Assembly: GCA_029907315.1 (NCBI GenBank)
Contig: JARYME010000016.1
Location: forward strand, 1 to 41,860
DNA length: 41,860 bases
Source: Armatimonadota bacterium
GTDB taxonomy: Bacteria; Armatimonadota; UBA5829
Direction: 5' to 3'
Shown here: one piece after another, positions 18,159 through 28,654 of the stretch
Numbering within the stretch: position 1 is the first letter of the stretch
Layout: every line of letters starts with the position of its first letter
Program-made: the position numbers and the translations under genes
Notes under the pieces: model-generated
Databases searched by the model: none
What the model was told of the DNA's origin: nothing
Seen by the model: only the letters and a program-made list of their open reading frames with translations

Positions 18159-20876
18159 CTATTGCTCGATTGGAGTTACTGAGCCTGTAACAATAACTCT
18201 TTCGCCAGTTTGGGTCTGAATCGTGCCGGTGACGTCCACTGTTTTGCCTTCGCTGATGCTGCGTGCCGGTATTACGGCTATGCCCCTGAATGTGCTCTCT
18301 TCTGCGATGTAGATCCTGTCCGCAAATGCGGCAGATATAGACTTGTTTCTCAGGAAGAACGCGGTCAAGTCCGGTGTGGCTAGTGCGGAGGCAATGGTAT
18401 CGAGTTCGGGCACCGGCTGATGTTTTATTCCGTCGGAGTAGCCGGGCGCCGACGTGAGCCCTGCGCGGTTTCGAGCGCGCACGGTGAAATAATACTTCTG
18501 TCCGGGTGTCAGGTTCAGCCCCTTCACCCAAACCTCGGTTTTTGTACCGACATCGGTCAGCGGCACCACATCCGACCCATAAGGCACGGTTCCTACGCAG
18601 TATTCATATGCGCCTATGCCCGATTCAGGGTCGGTCGACGTCCAAGTGCAGTGCAGCATGGACGAATCGCCTGTATAGTCACCGTCGTCTGTAACAGTCG
18701 GGCGCACTGGCGCGCTCAGGTCGACCTTGATCCCGTCCGAAACGCCTACCTCACTCACCAACCCTGCCTTGTTGTAAGCGCGGACGTAGAAATAGTAAAC
18801 TGTGCCGTGAACCAGGGTTAACTCACAAGTTACGCTTGTGTCCAATCCACAGGCGGTCCACGGCACGACATATCCGCTCCCCGGGTCTGTCGGCGCTGTG
18901 CCTACTGCATATTCGTAGTGATCGATTCCGCTTTCCGGGTCGACCGATGACCACGAGGCTTTCAGTTTGTTGGGGGACGAGGTGTATTCGCCCTCGTCTG
19001 TTACCACTGGTTTGGACGGCGGTGTGGTATCGGGTTCGATATCCGTGCATATGACCCGCACGGCGTCGGCGAGAACGTACTTACCCGAGTCACCTTGAGA
19101 AGACAGCCTGATGGTTGCCGTTCCGGCTTCAAATTTGAAAGTGCCCAGTCTGTTCCATCTGCCACATCGCGTCTGCTGATTCACCGTGACGGTTGCAGTG
19201 CCAGACGAGTGAACTATCTCATATGTAGCTGTCGATGAGGCGTTTGTGACGGTAGGCCAACGCGCGTAAACGTCGCAGGTTCCAGACCTCGGAATCTGAA
19301 TAGTCCACACTGCTGGATCGGTGTTGCTTGTGGTTGCGCTGCGCCTGCGGTATTGCCCGTCTTTGAATGCGTCGGCTGCGGTGCGAAGGCTCCAATTGGA
19401 AGAGCACGAGAATCCAGTGTCGGAATTGTCCAAGGGCAGTTTGACTGAATATATAACAACTTTGACGCCTTCGGTCTCGCTCCATGTGACGTATCCGCCC
19501 TCGAAGTTCTGCCGTGCGCCGGAGCCGGTGGAGAATTGATCTCCCAAAGGGAACTCCAGCGCCTGGCGGTTGTCGAGCATCGCCGTTCGGAAAACACCCC
19601 AGACGCCGACACCAGTGCCATCTGCAGAGTCCACGACCACGGTTGGACCCAGCGTGCCGCCGTCGTAGTCCTGCGCAGGTCCAAAATCCCAATTATGTAC
19701 CCAAGCCGTCAGACCGTTGTCCACCGGGTTTCCCAGGGCGACATGCCCTTTGGCGTTGAAGTAGTCGAGGATAGGTTGATTCACGCTTCCGCCGGCCGAC
19801 CATCTGCCCTCGTAGGTGCATGCGGTTTTCAGGCTCTGCCACGACGGCTTCTTGTCTGCCTCGCTGAGCCCTGTATGGCGGAACACGCCGAAATAAAGGT
19901 TCGCGGCCGGTTCGTCCTTCAAAAAGAACCAGTTGACGTGCTTGATATACGATTTGTTGTTCGCCACGGCGAAAGCGGCAGTTAAGTTAGATGCCTGGAT
20001 AGCTTCGGTAGTCTTGCAGCCGGTGCCGTCGGTCTGCCAGCCGATTTCTGTCAACCAGAGCTTCTTTTTTGTGTTGGCGCCTTCGTATGTCGTGTAGGCG
20101 TTGCGGACGGTGTCGAAGTAATTTGAAAGCCAAGTTGTATTCAGCGTCGTGTTGCAGTTTGGGTAAATGTGGAACCCGATGTGATCAAGAGGGTATGTGC
20201 CCCATTTGTTCTTCATTCGAGTAAACCAGCCTGTGTGGTTGATGGAAACGTCATAAGTGCTGCGGATGTAATTGGGACCGTAAGGCGGGTCCGTTCCGCC
20301 GCACACGCCTCCGCTGATTATCTCGACAGGTATGTTGTTCGTGTGGACCAAGTCGTAGGCGTTTGCCAGCAGTGCTCCGAAATTGCTGGGATAGATGACC
20401 GCCAAGCAGTCCGGCTCATTCCATAGTTCCCAGTATTTTATCTTGCCCTTCCAGTGCGTTGCTGCGCGGAGGAAGAAGTTGCACCAATTTGAGAGATAGG
20501 TGTTCCATCCGTCGCCGCCGGTAGTTTCGTATGCGTTTTCCGTCCACTGGGCCTGCGAGCCGGGCCAGGCTTCGTTCGTCATTAGTCCGATTATCTCAAG
20601 TCCTCGGGATCGCAGTCGGTCGACGATGCCGTCATACGCTGCGTACCAGGCAGGGGTGTCGGACTGATACGGTCCCAACCGAAAGTTGACCCGCACAAAC
20701 CCTGCGCCTGTGTCCGCCAATGCTTGGGCGACTTGGTCGTTCAGGGCTACGTATCCTGTGTCGGTAAACGGCTGTCCGAACTGCGTCCCGTGGGGTCCCG
20801 CGCCGAAAGCGGCTGAACTCCACCCGGTGAGCGTCGCAATACAAACAACAGCAAAGATGCGAAAAGCAATCGACAT
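18159..20876 (-). CDS. Secreted clan GH-A-like glycoside hydrolase with golvesin-like and fibronectin type III-like domains
   Basis: 905 aa; signal peptide; catalytic-like YWELWNEPDCLAV and KLWLTEIGWQTDG; golvesin-like AVWTIQIPRSGTCDVYARWPTVTNAS...; two FN3-like repeats (DTTPPSKPVVTDEGEYTSS... and LSAPVRPTVTDDGDYTGDSS...); C-terminal OB-like segment. Confidence 0.85.
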   Translation of the reverse strand: MSIAFRIFAVVCIATLTGWSSAAFGAGPHGTQFGQPFTDTGYVALNDQVAQALADTGAGFVRVNFRLGPYQSDTPAWYAAYDGIVDRLRSRGLEIIGLMTNEAWPGSQAQWTENAYETTGGDGWNTYLSNWCNFFLRAATHWKGKIKYWELWNEPDCLAVIYPSNFGALLANAYDLVHTNNIPVEIISGGVCGGTDPPYGPNYIRSTYDVSINHTGWFTRMKNKWGTYPLDHIGFHIYPNCNTTLNTTWLSNYFDTVRNAYTTYEGANTKKKLWLTEIGWQTDGTGCKTTEAIQASNLTAAFAVANNKSYIKHVNWFFLKDEPAANLYFGVFRHTGLSEADKKPSWQSLKTACTYEGRWSAGGSVNQPILDYFNAKGHVALGNPVDNGLTAWVHNWDFGPAQDYDGGTLGPTVVVDSADGTGVGVWGVFRTAMLDNRQALEFPLGDQFSTGSGARQNFEGGYVTWSETEGVKVVIYSVKLPLDNSDTGFSCSSNWSLRTAADAFKDGQYRRRSATTSNTDPAVWTIQIPRSGTCDVYARWPTVTNASSTATYEIVHSSGTATVTVNQQTRCGRWNRLGTFKFEAGTATIRLSSQGDSGKYVLADAVRVICTDIEPDTTPPSKPVVTDEGEYTSSPNKLKASWSSVDPESGIDHYEYAVGTAPTDPGSGYVVPWTACGLDTSVTCELTLVHGTVYYFYVRAYNKAGLVSEVGVSDGIKVDLSAPVRPTVTDDGDYTGDSSMLHCTWTSTDPESGIGAYEYCVGTVPYGSDVVPLTDVGTKTEVWVKGLNLTPGQKYYFTVRARNRAGLTSAPGYSDGIKHQPVPELDTIASALATPDLTAFFLRNKSISAAFADRIYIAEESTFRGIAVIPARSISEGKTVDVTGTIQTQTGERVIVTGSVTPIEQ

Positions 20877-21278
20877 TCAAAGTGCCTCCGTTTGTGGGCG
20901 AGCATTTGCTCTGCCTCTGTACCCCAGTATATGCTGAGCTTTGGGTTCGGTCAACGGCAGCGGCTGAAGCCGCGAGGCGCGAACCATCATTACTCTAGCT
21001 GTTCTAGGCTTGTGAAGTGCGTTTCAACGGGCAGTTGCTGAGCCACGTGTTTTATGGCTGACAACACGGAACTCAGAGTAGGGGAAAAGTTAATGCTGCT
21101 GTGCAATAGGAGCCCGATGGGCTCGGTGCTTTTGGAAAGGAATGTGGTCCGCCGTGCTTGACAATGTTAGACAGGTGGCACATCATGTGAGTGTGATCAA
21201 GTGCACTACTTCAGCATTTGTTCACGATGACTGCGTCTTCCAGCGAATAGTGTTTCAATAGGTGGGGTAAATGCGAAT

Positions 21279-22562
21279 ATGTCGGGTCAGAATATTGGAA
21301 GGTTTCAGATAATACGAGAGATCGGGCGAGGAGCAGCCGCGGTAGTGTATGAAGCACTTGACCCGCGCATTGGACGTCCGGTTGCTTTGAAGGTCTTGGC
21401 TGTAGGCGCGGGGCTAACCGGCGCTGTGCGGCGAGAGGCTATCGAGCGTTTTTACCGAGAGGCACGGTCGGCGGGCAAATTGTCGCATCCGAACGTCGCT
21501 CAGGTGTACGATGTAGGCGAGGATGCGGGCAGGCACTACATAGCAATGGAATTGTGCCACGGTGTGAGCTTGCGCGATGTGCTGCGTTTCGAGGGACGAA
21601 TCCAGGAAGCTCGGCTTAAGTTCATAGCGCTGCAGATTCTGAACGCGCTTGAGGCAGCGCATGCGGTGGGCATCGTCCATCGCGACGTTAAGCCCGAGAA
21701 CATCATTATAGGGCCCAAGGATCTGGTAAAACTTACCGACTTTGGTATTGCGAAGGCTTTGGGCGAGTCTACGATGACCCAAACCGGTGTTATGCTCGGG
21801 ACCCCTGCCTATATGTCGCCTGAGCAGGTGCTGGGTAGGAGCGTGGATGCACGCAGTGACTTGTTCTCGCTGGGCGCAGTTCTTTACGAGTGTCTTTCCG
21901 GACGAAAAGCGTTCGACGGTGAGAGCATTACGGCGGTTACACACAAAGTGGCTTATGTGGATCCGGAGCCTCTAAAGGGTGTGGCTCCACCGTGGCCCGA
22001 TATTGTGATGAAACTGCTTGCGAAGTCTCCGGCAAATCGGTATCAGTGTGCCACAGATGTGCTCTCGGACATTCGCGCCGATCGCTCGCCAGTTCAGCCT
22101 CAGCAGCAGCTGCCTTCTGCATCTCAGCAAGGTGTTCAGCCTCAGCAGGCGAGCCAGACGCTCCAGGGAGCAGGCTGTGTGATACTACCTCCGAGTGTGT
22201 CGGCTCAGCAACCGACCTCCCGTTGTCCGCGGTGCGGGTCTTATTTCAGTGGCAATTTTTTGTCGTGTCCTTACTGCGGTCAACCGCAGCGCGCCTTGCA
22301 GGTTCCGCCGCCATATCCATCCGCAAGAAATATACCGGACAACCTTGGTTGGGCTATCTTGGTAACACTTTTCTTCTGCCTGCCGCTCGGCATAGTTTCG
22401 ATTGCGAAAGCAATTGAGGCGAATGCGAAGAAGGCTTCGGGGGATTACGACGGAGCCTATGCCGCATACCATTTGTCGAGGTTTTGGATGTGGGCCAGCG
22501 TGCTTTTTGGTATCTGTGTGGGATTTTTCATGGGTATGCTGAGCGCGATCGAACAAGGATAA
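21279..22562 (+). CDS. Ser/Thr protein kinase (Pkn2/Hanks-type) with zinc ribbon and C-terminal CD225/dispanin domain
   Basis: 427 aa; IGRGAAAVVYEALDPRIGRPVALKVL, IVHRDVKPENIIIGPKDLVKLTDFGIAKAL, GTPAYMSPEQVLG; CPRCGSYFSGNFLSCPYCG; C-terminal DNLGWAILVTLFFCLPLGIVSIAKAIEANAKKASGDYDGAYAAYHLSRFWMWASVLFGICVGF (CD225-like). Confidence 0.93.
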   Translation: MSGQNIGRFQIIREIGRGAAAVVYEALDPRIGRPVALKVLAVGAGLTGAVRREAIERFYREARSAGKLSHPNVAQVYDVGEDAGRHYIAMELCHGVSLRDVLRFEGRIQEARLKFIALQILNALEAAHAVGIVHRDVKPENIIIGPKDLVKLTDFGIAKALGESTMTQTGVMLGTPAYMSPEQVLGRSVDARSDLFSLGAVLYECLSGRKAFDGESITAVTHKVAYVDPEPLKGVAPPWPDIVMKLLAKSPANRYQCATDVLSDIRADRSPVQPQQQLPSASQQGVQPQQASQTLQGAGCVILPPSVSAQQPTSRCPRCGSYFSGNFLSCPYCGQPQRALQVPPPYPSARNIPDNLGWAILVTLFFCLPLGIVSIAKAIEANAKKASGDYDGAYAAYHLSRFWMWASVLFGICVGFFMGMLSAIEQG

Positions 22563-22975
22563 GTTCATCAGCCAGTGACCGAAGAGTCTATGCAGCGGCG
22601 ATTGTGGTGCTTGCCTTGGCATCCTCAGTGGCCATCTATGCGTTTACCCCGGGCAGAGCACGCCTCATTCCGCCGTGTCCGTTTCACGCTGCGACAGGGC
22701 TGTATTGTCCAGGGTGCGGCGCACTTCGTGCTGTCCATTGGCTTGTGCACGGGGAGTTCCGCGCAGCGTTTAGATCTAATATTTTGGCAGTTTTTGCAAT
22801 ACCTATTCCGCTTTACGATATTGTGTTTCGGTCGGCAGCTGCAGCTCTAGGAAGGGATGCGCGGCCGCTTGGTATTTCCCCGTTTGGCGGCTGGGCAATA
22901 TTAGCGATAATAGTGCTGTATTGGATATTTCGCAACGTTCCTGTATACCCATTCACTCTTCTAGCGCCCCACTGA
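22484..22975 (+). CDS. DUF2752 family membrane protein
   Basis: 163 aa; IPPCPFHAATGLYCPGCGALRAVHWLVHGEFRAAFRSNILAVFAIPIPLYDIVFR. Start uncertain; ORF overlaps the 3' end of the kinase gene. Confidence 0.82.
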   Translation: MDVGQRAFWYLCGIFHGYAERDRTRISSSASDRRVYAAAIVVLALASSVAIYAFTPGRARLIPPCPFHAATGLYCPGCGALRAVHWLVHGEFRAAFRSNILAVFAIPIPLYDIVFRSAAAALGRDARPLGISPFGGWAILAIIVLYWIFRNVPVYPFTLLAPH

Positions 22976-23255
22976 TCGCGCCCTTTTGGAAACCGGTGCT
23001 GTGGTCGGTATGTGCGCGTTTGCGCGTGGTTGTAGGGGTCACATTAATTAGGCTCACGCGGCATATACTGTTGCTGCTTCTAAGACTCGACTTGTTGATC
23101 TCCGAGCGCATCTTTTTTGAGTGCAAGACGAATCCGCTCGGGTACGTGGTCTGGTAATCCGCTGTGATCGAACCGTGTGGCAGCAGCCTCTACTTAGAAC
23201 CATTGCCCCGTTTGTTTGCGTAAGATATAATGTAAGTGAACCAAACGGAGGGTTG

Positions 23256-24506
23256 GTGTTGCGGGCAGAGATAATCTCGGTAGGAACGGAACTCCTACTT
23301 GGGCAGATAGTTGACACAAATGCGGTCTATTTGTCACAGTTGTTGCCGCAGTTTGGCATAGATCTTCATTACCGAATTACCGTCGGCGACAACGCGGCAC
23401 GATTGACTGAAGCGCTGAAAACCGCTCTGTCGAGAGCTGATCTGGTTTTTACGATAGGCGGACTGGGTCCCACGGAGGACGATCTTACCAAGGAAACTGT
23501 GGCGCAGCTTGTGGGCGACGAGATGTTCCTGGACGAGGAACTTGCGTCAAAACTGCAGGCGTTCTTCGAGGCCAGGGGCGTCGAGATGCCCGAGAGCAAT
23601 CTCAAACAAGCTATGGTGCCGCGGAGAGGTCGGTCGTTTCCGAATCCGCTTGGGACGGCGCCGGGAGCCGCGTTTGAGACCGATGACGGAAAAGCGATAA
23701 TTGTCCTTCCCGGTCCGCCGAAAGAGTTCAAGGCGCTGGTAGACCAATGTGTGGTGCCTTACCTGCGCGAGAGGGTTGGAAATGCCTCGAACGTCATAAG
23801 ATCGCGCGTTTTGCGGTTGACAGGTATTGGCGAATCAAGTGTCGAAGATGCCATTAAGCATTTGATAAGCAGCACTAATCCGACTGTAGCGCCTTTGGCG
23901 AGTCCGGGGGAAGTAAGGCTGCGGATTACCGCCAAAGCACCGACTCCGGCTGAGGCCGAAGCGATGATCGATGAGATGGATTCGAAGATCGTTTCCATCC
24001 TTGGTCATTGCGTGTTCGGTCGAGACGATGAAACTTTGGAAAGGGTGGTAGTAGAATCGCTTATAGCTCGCAAGCTGACTCTGGCTGTGGCTGAAAGCTG
24101 CACGGGCGGGCTTGTTGCAAGTCGAATTACGGATGTGCCGGGATGTTCTGCAATATTTCTGGCCGGCGTGGTCAGCTATTCCAATGAAGCGAAGAAGGAG
24201 CTTTTGGGCGTGCCTGATGATTTGCTGAGAGCACACGGCGCCGTCAGTGAACCGGTAGCGAGGGCAATGGCTGAAGGTATCCGGAGGGTAACGGGCGCCG
24301 ATATAGGAGTGTCGACAACCGGCATAGCAGGCCCGACGGGAGCAACCGAAACCAAGCCGGTAGGATTAGTCTTTACGGCGTTGGCTGCCGATAGCGGCAC
24401 CGTAGTCCGTCGGCATCAGTTTGCCGGGGACCGCACCGATATAAAGCTCAGAGCTTCGCAAGCCGCGCTTGATATGGTCAGAATGTCCCTGATTGCTCAG
24501 CAGTAA
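23256..24506 (+). CDS. cinA: CinA family competence/damage-inducible protein (nicotinamide-nucleotide amidohydrolase)
   Basis: ORF from 23121; probable GTG start at 23256 after GGAGG. LRAEIISVGTELLLGQIVDTNAVYLSQ, TIGGLGPTEDDLTKETVA, VLPGPPKEFKALV; C-terminal AVAESCTGGLVASRITDVPGCSAIFLAGVVSYSNEAK. Confidence 0.96.
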   Translation: MLRAEIISVGTELLLGQIVDTNAVYLSQLLPQFGIDLHYRITVGDNAARLTEALKTALSRADLVFTIGGLGPTEDDLTKETVAQLVGDEMFLDEELASKLQAFFEARGVEMPESNLKQAMVPRRGRSFPNPLGTAPGAAFETDDGKAIIVLPGPPKEFKALVDQCVVPYLRERVGNASNVIRSRVLRLTGIGESSVEDAIKHLISSTNPTVAPLASPGEVRLRITAKAPTPAEAEAMIDEMDSKIVSILGHCVFGRDDETLERVVVESLIARKLTLAVAESCTGGLVASRITDVPGCSAIFLAGVVSYSNEAKKELLGVPDDLLRAHGAVSEPVARAMAEGIRRVTGADIGVSTTGIAGPTGATETKPVGLVFTALAADSGTVVRRHQFAGDRTDIKLRASQAALDMVRMSLIAQQ

Positions 24507-25072
24507 TGACGTTTGTCCGCACATTCGTAGCTGTCTTGCTTGCCGATGAACTGAAGAGTCGGATCTCTGAGGTTCAGGAGCAGGCCAAGAAGCTCGCCCC
24601 CGATGTGAAGTGGGTTGAACCTGAAAACTTCCACATCACCCTGAAGTTTCTCGGCAATGTCCGTGAGGACGCTTTGGCGGGCGTGTTGTCAGCCGTAGAG
24701 GATGCCGTCAAGGACTATCAGAAGTTTGAGGTTTCAGTGGCGGGAGTGGGGGCGTTTCCCAATCCGAAGAATGCCAGGGTGGTGTGGGTCGGAGTCGAAT
24801 CCGGTCAGGAAAGACTAGCTTCGTTGGCGGCGACGATAGACGCCAAGCTTGCGGAGCTGGGGTTTCCAAGAGAGGAAAGAGATTTCAAATCGCACATAAC
24901 GATCGGAAGAGTGAAGAGCAAAAAGCATCTCGGTGCTCTGGCTCGAGGTATCGCTAAAATTGAGGCTCGTAGCCTCGGCACGCAAGAAGTGCGCAGTGTT
25001 GCCGTGATGCAGAGCGTGCTGCGACCTGAAGGACCGGTTTACTCGCCGCTCAGGGTGATAGAACTCTCCTGA
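24506..25072 (+). CDS. thpR: RNA 2',3'-cyclic phosphodiesterase (2H family, LigT/ThpR)
   Basis: 188 aa; VRTFVAVLLADELKSRI, two HxT motifs FHITLKFLG and KSHITIGRVK. ATG overlaps the cinA stop (TAATG). Confidence 0.93.
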   Translation: MTFVRTFVAVLLADELKSRISEVQEQAKKLAPDVKWVEPENFHITLKFLGNVREDALAGVLSAVEDAVKDYQKFEVSVAGVGAFPNPKNARVVWVGVESGQERLASLAATIDAKLAELGFPREERDFKSHITIGRVKSKKHLGALARGIAKIEARSLGTQEVRSVAVMQSVLRPEGPVYSPLRVIELS

Positions 25073-25135
25073 TCGGCGCGGCCGGATGTGTGTTTGTTCA
25101 GCTGCGAAACGACGTCGAAAGAGAGGAATGCCTTT

Positions 25136-26155
25136 ATGGACAAGGGCAAAGCGCTGGATATGGCTTTGGCGCAAATCGAAAAGCAGTTCGGGCGGGGTTC
25201 CATAATCAAGCTGGGCGAAAGGCCGAAGCTTGATGTGGATGTGATCCCGACTGGTTCGATTGCGTTGGATCTGGCACTCGGAGTGGGGGGAATCCCGCGG
25301 GGGAGGATTACTGAGATTTACGGTCAGGAGTCCTCGGGCAAGACTACGCTTGCCTACCACATTGTAGCTGAGTGCCAGAAGGCTGGGGGTGTGGCTGCGT
25401 TCGTTGATGCGGAGCATTCGGTGGACGCCGCTTACGCAGCCAGTTTGGGTGTGGATATCGACTCGCTGCTTGTGTCACAGCCAGACACCGGCGAAGAAGC
25501 TCTAGAGATCATGGACGCCCTCATTCGGAGCGGAGCGGTCGACGTGGTGGTTCTGGATTCCGTTGCTGCTCTGGTGCCGAAGGCCGAAATCGAGGGCGAA
25601 ATGGGCGATTCGCATGTGGGTCTGCAGGCAAGGTTGATGTCCCAGGCGCTTCGAAAGATCGGCGGCTCGCTCGCGAAATCCAACTCGTGCGCGATTTTCA
25701 TCAACCAGATCCGGGAGAAAATAGGCGTGATGTTCGGCAATCCCGAAACCACGCCGGGCGGTCGCGCACTGAAGTTCTGGGCAAGCGTTAGGCTGGAAGT
25801 CAGAAGAATAGAGACGATTAAAGTCAGCGGGCAAGCGGTTGGTACGCGCGTGAAGGTGAAAGTTGCCAAGAACAAGGTCGCGCCGCCATTTAGGGAAGCT
25901 GAGTTTGACATAATGTTCGGCAAAGGCATTTCCCGGAGCGGAAACATACTTGATGTGGCAACTGACCTGGGCATCATCAGCAAGACGGGTACCTGGTTCA
26001 CATACGGTGAGCAGCGCATCGGTCAAGGCAGGGAAAACGCCAAGAAGTTCTTGGAAGAGAATCCTGCCCTGATGGACGAGTTGGAAGCTCGGATTCGGAG
26101 CATGGACTTTGCTCAGTTGAAGCCGAGCATTGTGTCGACACCTGTTGACGAATAG
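25136..26155 (+). CDS. recA: Recombinase RecA
   Basis: [130 protein letters not shown]. Confidence 0.98.
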   Translation: MDKGKALDMALAQIEKQFGRGSIIKLGERPKLDVDVIPTGSIALDLALGVGGIPRGRITEIYGQESSGKTTLAYHIVAECQKAGGVAAFVDAEHSVDAAYAASLGVDIDSLLVSQPDTGEEALEIMDALIRSGAVDVVVLDSVAALVPKAEIEGEMGDSHVGLQARLMSQALRKIGGSLAKSNSCAIFINQIREKIGVMFGNPETTPGGRALKFWASVRLEVRRIETIKVSGQAVGTRVKVKVAKNKVAPPFREAEFDIMFGKGISRSGNILDVATDLGIISKTGTWFTYGEQRIGQGRENAKKFLEENPALMDELEARIRSMDFAQLKPSIVSTPVDE

Positions 26156-26195
26156 CGGGAGCCGTTTCACAGGTGGCGGCACCTTTTGAGGACGT

Positions 26196-26834
26196 ATGGG
26201 CGTTATCACGGCGATAGAAGTTCAGAAAAAACGCTCCAAGAGGCGGTCCATATTTGTGGACGGCGAGTTCGTTGCGGGCGTGCACGAGGATGTCGCCGCG
26301 GCGCTCAACTTGAGTGTCGGTCAGACTTTTGACCGCGACAGACTTGTAGAGCTTTTGAAGGCGGAAACCGTCAGAAAGGCCTACGATCGGGCTGTCAGGC
26401 TAATCGCCTACAGAGATCGGTCGGAGTCCGAATTGCGCAGACGTCTTTTGGCAAGCGACTTCTCGGAAGAAGTCGTGGACGAGGTAATCCGCAAGCTCTG
26501 CGATGCGGGTCTGTTGAACGACGAGAGGTTTAGCCGAGAGTGGGTCGAATCGCGGAAGCTTTTGAAGCCTATGGGCAGAGCCGGAATTGCTTGGGAGCTC
26601 CGTTCCAAAGGCGTGGATTCTGAAACTGTGGAACAGGCGCTGCGGGACTTCGATGAGGAGACGGAGTTCGCCCTTGCGATGACGGCCGCAGAAAGGAGGC
26701 TTCGAAAGGCGGATCGCAGCGACCCGACTCTGAGAGACAAAATGGCTTCCTTCCTCAGCAGAAGGGGCTTCGATTGGGATGTGATCCGAAAGGTGCTGGA
26801 CGAGCTGTGTCCGGAGGATCAAGCAGGAGGATAG
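26196..26834 (+). CDS. recX: Regulatory protein RecX
   Basis: 212 aa; AVRLIAYRDRSESELRRRLLASDFSEEVVDEVIRKLCDAGLLNDERFSREWVESR; immediately downstream of recA. Confidence 0.94.
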   Translation: MGVITAIEVQKKRSKRRSIFVDGEFVAGVHEDVAAALNLSVGQTFDRDRLVELLKAETVRKAYDRAVRLIAYRDRSESELRRRLLASDFSEEVVDEVIRKLCDAGLLNDERFSREWVESRKLLKPMGRAGIAWELRSKGVDSETVEQALRDFDEETEFALAMTAAERRLRKADRSDPTLRDKMASFLSRRGFDWDVIRKVLDELCPEDQAGG

Positions 26835-26988
26835 TCGTCGACGAACTAGAATTGCTTTGCTGCTGCCGGTCAAGGCAGTGGGCTGTATTTGACTGCGTAC
26901 AGGCGTGGACCTGTCGCGAAAGGTTTTGGTCAGTCAGTTCTGATTTCGCTCTACCTCACATCCTAATAGTCAAGGAGGTGAGGGCACA

Positions 26989-28533
26989 GTGAGTAGTAAT
27001 GTCCTAGCCGTGGTTATAGGCTTGATAGTTGCCACGTTAGTGGTTGGCGGAGCCTATATTGGGTATCTACGTCCGACACTGCGCAAACTGATCGACGAAA
27101 GAGCGCAGATCCAGGAGCGCGAGGAAGAGCTCCGGAAAGAGATTGAGGCTAAGAGAAAAGAGGTTCTCCTTGAGGCGAAGGAACAGGCTTTCAAAGTGCG
27201 CCAGGAGATCGAAAAGGAGAACCGCGAAAAGCGAGCTGAAATCCAGAGGTTAGAGCGCAGACTGACGCAAAAAGAGGAAGCGCTGGACCGAAGACTGGAA
27301 AGTCTCGACCGCAGAGAGCGCGGAATAGCCGAGAAGGAAGCGGAGGTCCAGGCTGCCCTCAACGAAGCACAAGAACTGGTCCAAAAGCAAAGGGCAGAGT
27401 TGGAGAGAATATCCAGACTGTCCTCCGAAGAAGCGCGACAACTCCTTCTGCAGCAGGTAGAACGCGAAATGGAGCGGACTACCGCCCGCATTATTCGGGA
27501 AGCCGAAGAGAAAGCAAAGGAAGAGGCGGATCGGAAGGCCCGAGACATCATAACGCTTGCCATTCAGCGCTGCGCGGTTGATCAGGCGACTGAGACGACC
27601 GTTTCAGTCGTTCCGCTGCCTTCGGACGACATGAAGGGCCGCATAATTGGTCGAGAAGGTCGCAACATCCGGTCCTTCGAAACGCTGACCGGTGTCGACC
27701 TGATAATCGACGATACGCCTGAGGCTGTTGTGTTGTCGGCGTTTGACCCTGTGCGTCGAGAAATCGCCAGGATCGCCTTGTCTGCGCTTATCGCGGACGG
27801 CCGCATACACCCTGCCCGCATAGAAGAAGTGGTGGCTCGAGCTCAGCAAGAAGTCGAGAACAAGATGAAAGAGGCTGCTGAGCGTGCTGTGTTTGAGACG
27901 GGCGTTACCGGACTGGATCCCGAGCTGATCAAGCTGCTTGGCAGGCTCAAATACCGCACGAGCTACGGGCAGAACGTCTTGCAGCACTCCATTGAGGTAG
28001 CGCATCTCGCAGGGGCAATGGCGGCTGAGCTGGACGTCAACGTGCCTTTGGCGAAGCGGGCCGGTTTGCTCCACGACATAGGTAAAGCCGTGGATTTCGA
28101 GGTTGAGGGTCCGCATGCGGTGATTGGCATGGATATCCTGAAGCGCTATCACGAGCCGCCGGACGTTATCCATGCAGCGGGTGCACACCACAACGACATC
28201 GAGCCGCATTCAGTTGAGGCTGTGCTCGTTTTGGCTGCGGATGCGATATCGGCTTCCAGACCCGGAGCGAGACGTGAGACGCTCGAGAGCTATGTCAAAC
28301 GTCTGCAGAAGCTCGAGACCATAGCCGATTCGTTCGCGGGCGTTGAGAAAACCTACGCGGTTCAAGCTGGCCGCGAGATAAGAGTAATGGTCAAACCCAC
28401 CGAGATCGACGATGACGGTGCTGTCAAGCTTGCGCACGACACGGCGAAACGCATCGAGGAAGAGATGGAGTATCCCGGTCAAATCAAAGTGACCGTGATC
28501 CGTGAAACTCGGGCGGTGGAGTACGCGAAGTAA
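26989..28533 (+). CDS. rny: Ribonuclease Y
   Basis: 514 aa; N-terminal TM and long coiled coil; KH domain [51 protein letters not shown] domain [24 protein letters not shown]. Confidence 0.98.
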   Translation: MSSNVLAVVIGLIVATLVVGGAYIGYLRPTLRKLIDERAQIQEREEELRKEIEAKRKEVLLEAKEQAFKVRQEIEKENREKRAEIQRLERRLTQKEEALDRRLESLDRRERGIAEKEAEVQAALNEAQELVQKQRAELERISRLSSEEARQLLLQQVEREMERTTARIIREAEEKAKEEADRKARDIITLAIQRCAVDQATETTVSVVPLPSDDMKGRIIGREGRNIRSFETLTGVDLIIDDTPEAVVLSAFDPVRREIARIALSALIADGRIHPARIEEVVARAQQEVENKMKEAAERAVFETGVTGLDPELIKLLGRLKYRTSYGQNVLQHSIEVAHLAGAMAAELDVNVPLAKRAGLLHDIGKAVDFEVEGPHAVIGMDILKRYHEPPDVIHAAGAHHNDIEPHSVEAVLVLAADAISASRPGARRETLESYVKRLQKLETIADSFAGVEKTYAVQAGREIRVMVKPTEIDDDGAVKLAHDTAKRIEEEMEYPGQIKVTVIRETRAVEYAK

Positions 28534-28654
28534 AGGGCGTTTCGTCTGAAGGTTTTGGTGCGCCGGCGTTGAGTGTCGGTGGGGTATGCGACGCAAACGA
28601 TTGGACGACCGGAGCAGTTCGGTCGACGACAGACTTACCGGTCGATGAGGTAAC

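Noticed and set aside
27054-27563. 169 aa Ser/Arg-rich minus-strand ORF
   Set aside because: Antisense shadow of the rny coiled coil (Glu/Lys-rich codons read in reverse as Ser/Phe/Leu).
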